Positions 60,359-64,000 of a stretch of DNA of 64,000 nucleotides are shown here, in pieces. The notes beneath the pieces were generated by a model. The model worked only from the letters and a program-made list of their open reading frames with translations, had not been told where the DNA came from and made no database searches. The position numbers and the translations under genes were made by a program. This DNA is from Dictyophora rubrovolvata. Taxonomy: Eukaryota; Basidiomycota; Agaricomycetes; Phallales; Phallaceae. Position 1 is the stretch's first letter, and the number at the start of each line of letters is the position of its first letter. The stretch lies in assembly GCA_029959195.1 (NCBI GenBank), contig CP114118.1, positions 248,001 through 312,000 of the forward strand, given 5' to 3'.

Positions 60359-62258
60359 TCAATTAACAATAGCATTTGTAAATTGGGTAGTAGCTATTCC
60401 AACAAGATCATGGTCGAAGTCCAAAACAGTATAGAAGTATTTCCTAGAAATAAATTTGAAGTGATATATAATATTATGAATATAAATGTTGAATGTTGTC
60501 GTACATGAAAGAGGCACCTAGGATGGCGCCAGGAGTTTGGTCGCTGGAACCCAGGGAGGATACGAACAAGGTAATGTTGTTCGAGTCTGAATCAGGTTGA
60601 CGCGCTAGTATTTGCGCATTCGACGACAAGGAGTACGTATTCTTTAGGATAGTCTAACTAAATGACGAGCACGAGGAAAAAAGAAGGAATACTCACCTGG
60701 AAGAATGTGAGATTGAGAGGTTGGAGGGTTTCGAACTGTGCAAGTGTGATCGTTAGCAGTCCCTGTTCATCGACTATACCTCCCGTTGCTTTCTGATAAG
60801 CCAGAAAAACATCATTAGCTAGAGCAATATCGGTCGTTCCAGTATCTTTAGAAATATAACATCAAATTCCCAGAACAATAAATACAAGTCTTACCTATGA
60901 TAACAGGCCTATTTGACATAATACTGGTCGTGCCGTACCTATTCAGAACGTTGATGCTAAGAGAGTCAAAGTTGTCTCAAATTACGCACATAATGCTCGC
61001 ATCTAATCCCCAGCGTTCATTTGCTGCCCCAAGCGTTGACTTGGTGTTGGGAAATAACGCAATTCCAGAGGTAAGGTCACCAGAGGTAGGATCACTTGAA
61101 TCAGTGCCGCCAACGATCATTACACCGGGAGTAGAAGCAGACAGGCCGAGAGGTTGGGTTAAAATACCAAGAGTGCGCGAAGTAATGGTACCTATAAAAT
61201 GTTTGCGTCGTTGGTCATCCGATGAGACTACAATTCAGACCTTGATTGTGAAGACTCTGCACGGTAGTGTTGACTTCTGATCAACTTTTGGATTATTTGA
61301 AAACTTACATCAATCACAGTAGGAATCATTGAGTTTGGACTCGAAGTCAATGTGCCCAGAGTGAGGTTAATACGTCCTATATATTGTTCGGTGGATGTTC
61401 AGATGTAAACCTTTTACTGGTAACGAACCAAAACCAATGACTCCATCGAGACCTTCGAGATTAATCATTAATGCATCCATTGCCTTCAAGTATTGAAAAA
61501 ACCGGCAGGGCTTACTTCCAAAACCCGTACTCTGAGTCGCTACACCAATGCTTTGATTCTGGACGACAAGGCCCGGTGCCAGGGTAACTGTATCAAAAAC
61601 TTGGAGAGGGTATGGCTAGTCGTAGAACCTAGACGCCGGAACATACCTTCATGTCCGGTCTTTATAGAATCAGACGATATGCTCGGTAAAGAGAAATCAA
61701 TACTCACGAATTGGCCACTGCCGTAATTAACTGACACGGTTTGGCCAGTTGAAATTGATGAAGTTGAAACGAAAGGTTGGTTGGCTCCTATCCAGATGTT
61801 GGATGAACCACTGCATTAGCAAAGTAGCATTAATAACTGCTCAATAATGTAAACATCGCGAGTATTTACGTATCCACTAGAAGGGTATAGTTGACAGCGG
61901 GTGTACCGATGCTAACCTTAGCCGTGCAGTGATTCTTGGTGGAAAGATAAGCATTCGGGTTAAAAAGACAGTAGAAACGAAACAAGAAAAGATAACGTTA
62001 CTATATTACAGGTGATGGGGATGGGCAGCACAGTTTCGTCCACGAGGATTTGTCTGGTCTTCAGGATGCCTCGAGCCTTTTTAATACGTATGGAGATGTG
62101 TTATACAATGCTGCCTTACTGCCTCTCACCTCATTTATCTCGCCGGTTGCATCGATAGGTACAATATCGGACGCCGAAGCCGAAGACTCTCGACGTGGTG
62201 AGGGTAATGCCAAGACGGCATTGAGAAGTATAATCATAAAAGCAAAAATTGACAACAT
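60359..62258 (-). CDS. Secreted pepsin-like (A1, polyporopepsin-type) aspartic protease
   Basis: About 397 residues in roughly 12 exons. Exon 1 (from 62258) encodes a signal peptide, MLSIFAFMIILLNAVLA, then a short propeptide. VSIGTPAVNYTLLVDT joins GSSNIWIGANQPF to form the first active site DTGSSN, and SVNYGSGQF is the flap. FDTVTLAPGLVVQNQSIGVA and LDGVIGFGRINLTLG follow. The second active site DTGTT is restored across an intron (PVII-DTGTTDIALA), and the end YFYTVLDFDHDLVGIATT is the family C-terminus. All catalytic elements are present, so it should be an active extracellular acid protease. The propeptide is short for the family. Intron positions and several intron sequences match the left-edge copy (1-966), so the two are recent paralogues. 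Confidence 0.88.
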
Positions 62259-63100
62259 TATTAAAAGTGGATAAGATATTGGAGAAGAAGAAAATGATGA
62301 TGAATCCGAAGTTGAGTGGCCTTATTATAATCGGAGCTCGTTGCTGTTCTTTTGTGTCGCGTGCCAGCTCATGATACTGCTAGAGCCTGCTACATTGCAG
62401 TGTTCATCGATACCGGGTCTTTCAAGACCCGAGGTTCGGAACCTATGCGGTGACCCGCAAGGGAAGGTATGGCCATGTCTGGCTGTGGTGCATGCATGGA
62501 CGCGCGCGGGCCATTAAGGCCTTAAGGTATTCCATTGTGCAATAGTGCGTACGCGACTTTCATGATATGAAACGACGTAGCTGGGAGTGTATTGCTGAGT
62601 CTTGTAGTTTAGGTAGGGATTCCAGTCGATTCGTCTCATTCGGCTAAACGGGCTGGTGAGACCGGTGCAGGGAAACTCATAATTAGTAATAGCAAAAATA
62701 ATGTCAGAATAAATCATTGTCACGCATTTTAGTCTCCGTTCGTTCAGCCGTGCCGTGCCGTTCAACAAATAAAAATAAACTGAAGTATATTATCAGCATT
62801 AAAGACTTTGAGTACAAGAGCTAAAAATAAAGGCCGACGGCAAGGCACATTCGCAGAGTTCAGCGGGAAATCATTGGTGATCCAGAGGATATCCATGCTG
62901 GTAGTGGATAAGGATTGGAAGGACAAGTCCGGACATTAGGATGAAATGGAGGGCGTTGCGGGAATGGAGGATAAGCATGCTGCGTTGGGAGGGAAGGTCT
63001 GGGGATGGGGTGACGGATAAGGATCATGGTTAGGGTGCTGCAGGAAAGGAGGATAAGCATTGGGGGAACAATTTAGGGATCCTTTATCATGCATCAGATC
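62259..63100. other. Intergenic region with a Pro-rich minus-strand stretch
   Basis: 62860-63100 read on the minus strand gives PNAYPPFLQHPNHDPYPS and, in another frame, HAYPPFPQRPPFHPN. This is a two-fold Pro/His-rich repeat that is not open in a single frame. It may be a decayed coding repeat. Nothing else recognised. Confidence 0.3.
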
Positions 63101-63398
63101 ATGACAGCATTGCCTTGTCTCCAACAGAGAGACACGGAATATCATGCGGAATGTACGTTCAATTCATTTCTTTCCTTTCCTATATTTACATTCATTTTTA
63201 CTAGCTACTCCTCAAAGTCATACCGACTGTGACTATAATCAAGCATCTTCTTCAAGTGCCGGCTCGTCCACCACATCTTCCAGAAAAATTACCCACTGGG
63301 AAATATGCCCAGTGTGTGATCACGCGTATGAAGAGGGGACTTACTTTACTCACTTGAGAAATGACTGCAAATCTCCCTTTGCAGCCTCCCCTCCCTAA
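63101..63398 (+). CDS. Small protein with one C2HC zinc-finger-like motif
   Basis: Model of 81 residues from exons 63101-63152 and 63205-63398. The second exon encodes THWEICPVCDHAYEEGTYF followed by THLRNDC, a C-x2-C-x12-H-x4-C pattern that could bind one zinc ion, after a Ser/Thr-rich linker. The first exon choice is the weak part: an alternative reading without the intron starts at 63144 with MRNVRSIHFF. The protein may be a fragment of a larger factor. Function unknown. Confidence 0.4.
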
Positions 63399-63769
63399 TA
63401 GAACACTATGTTTACAACCTTTACTTACAGTGACATGCAAAACCGTACATGCATTTGTCACATCTGAAATGTATCTTAAACATCTTTATCAATAAAATAG
63501 TAATAATCCTGAAAATATTTGAGTGTATACCTGAATATGTTGGGAATGGGTTTGCTTAAGGGAACTTGTGCTCAGTGTCACCCGTTCGTCCATGGTATAT
63601 AAATGTGTTGGATGATATCACATGTACAGTTTTGCAGGTGGTGAAGGATGGAAAGTAAAATAAGGTTTGCATCGTTTTTTTTGCATATAAGGTTTGGGTC
63701 ATGTGACTATATACAAGTAGATATATATTATTAGGAACTTTTGAGGCAGAAATCAGCAAGAAATTGAGC
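63399..63769. other. Spacer before the transposase, possible 5' end of the element
   Basis: CAGTGTCACCCGTTCG at about 63573 has the CAGT start common among Tc1/mariner ends, but the other end lies outside the window and the call cannot be tested here. Confidence 0.25.
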
Positions 63770-64000
63770 ATGGTCAAGCTTCCCCAGGAAAGGATAGATA
63801 GTGTCCTCCTCCTCCTCGATTCGGGGGCATCGGTCAGGAAAATAGTCCAAACCATTAATGTTAGTCAGGGGACAGTGACTAATATTAGAAAAGAATATCG
63901 AAATGACTTGCCCCGAGCAGCTGGAGGCCGTCCCCGATCACTTTCTCCTCATGATATCCGGCATGCAATCCGTTATCTCACCTCTGGACAGGCAACTATG
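63770..64000 (+). mobile_element. Tc1/mariner transposase, N-terminal part, cut by the window edge
   Basis: An open frame from the ATG at 63770 runs 77 codons to the window end. It encodes MVKLPQERIDSVLLLLDSG, then VRKIVQTINVSQGTVTNIRK, a helix-turn-helix of the Tc1/homeodomain-like type, and GGRPRSLSPHDIRHAIRYLT, which is the linker and start of the second helix-turn-helix typical of fungal Tc1 elements. The DDE catalytic domain would follow outside the window. The visible part is intact. These elements move by cut and paste into TA sites. Confidence 0.8.

Noticed and set aside
62860-63145. Pro/His-rich secreted peptide gene on the minus strand
   Set aside because: The two repeat copies are in different frames, and no signal peptide or processing sites were seen.

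Overview
The window reads as nuclear DNA of a basidiomycete mushroom (Agaricomycetes). Genes are split by many 50-60 nt GT-AG introns, pre-ATG stretches are CT-rich, and several families are typical of mushrooms: polyporopepsin-type aspartic proteases, a long-tailed HMG-box factor, and a basidiomycete-type hypothetical protein with its decayed copy. No operons, CRISPR arrays or rRNA genes were seen. All gene models were spliced by eye from the sequence. No database search was possible.

Layout. 1-966: 3' part of an aspartic protease whose second catalytic Asp is Ser. 2.4-2.9 kb: unresolved coding on the minus strand. 3125-4030 (minus): a 12-exon gene hidden inside a 151-bp tandem repeat. It encodes a secreted precursor with five near-identical peptide copies joined by Lys-Arg sites, and is the most interesting object here. 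6.07-11.48 kb: a 1581-aa PHD-finger protein. 13.3-14.3 kb: an acetate/succinate transporter (GPR1/FUN34/YaaH). 18.4-19.0 and 22.0-22.6 kb: a duplicated gene, both copies damaged, flanking a two-zinc-finger gene (19.6-21.2 kb). 23.6-24.8 kb: hairpin-rich DNA that may be mitochondrial in origin. 26.8-27.1 kb: a small Cys-rich protein whose start codon is split by an intron. 28.98 kb: intron-bearing tRNA-Met(CAT). 29.5-32.3 kb: a divergent pair, uridine phosphorylase and 2,4-dienoyl-CoA reductase. 32.3-42.2 kb: about 10 kb with no convincing gene. 42.2-43.8 kb: HMG-box factor. 48.5-49.0 kb: another unresolved coding stretch. 50.35-52.3 kb: mitochondrial ribosomal proteins bL33m and uS17m. 52.5-54.4 kb: a hypothetical gene and its decayed tandem copy. 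54.7-55.3 kb: prefoldin subunit 6. 57.2-57.6 kb: small hypothetical gene. 58.0-59.4 kb: DNMT2-type tRNA methyltransferase. 60.36-62.26 kb: an aspartic protease paralogous to the one at the left edge, with both catalytic motifs. The right edge cuts a Tc1/mariner transposase.

The genes do not form one pathway. Housekeeping genes (DNMT2, prefoldin, mitoribosomal proteins, uridine phosphorylase, dienoyl-CoA reductase, tRNA) alternate with fast-evolving secreted or orphan genes, duplicates and gene-poor stretches.
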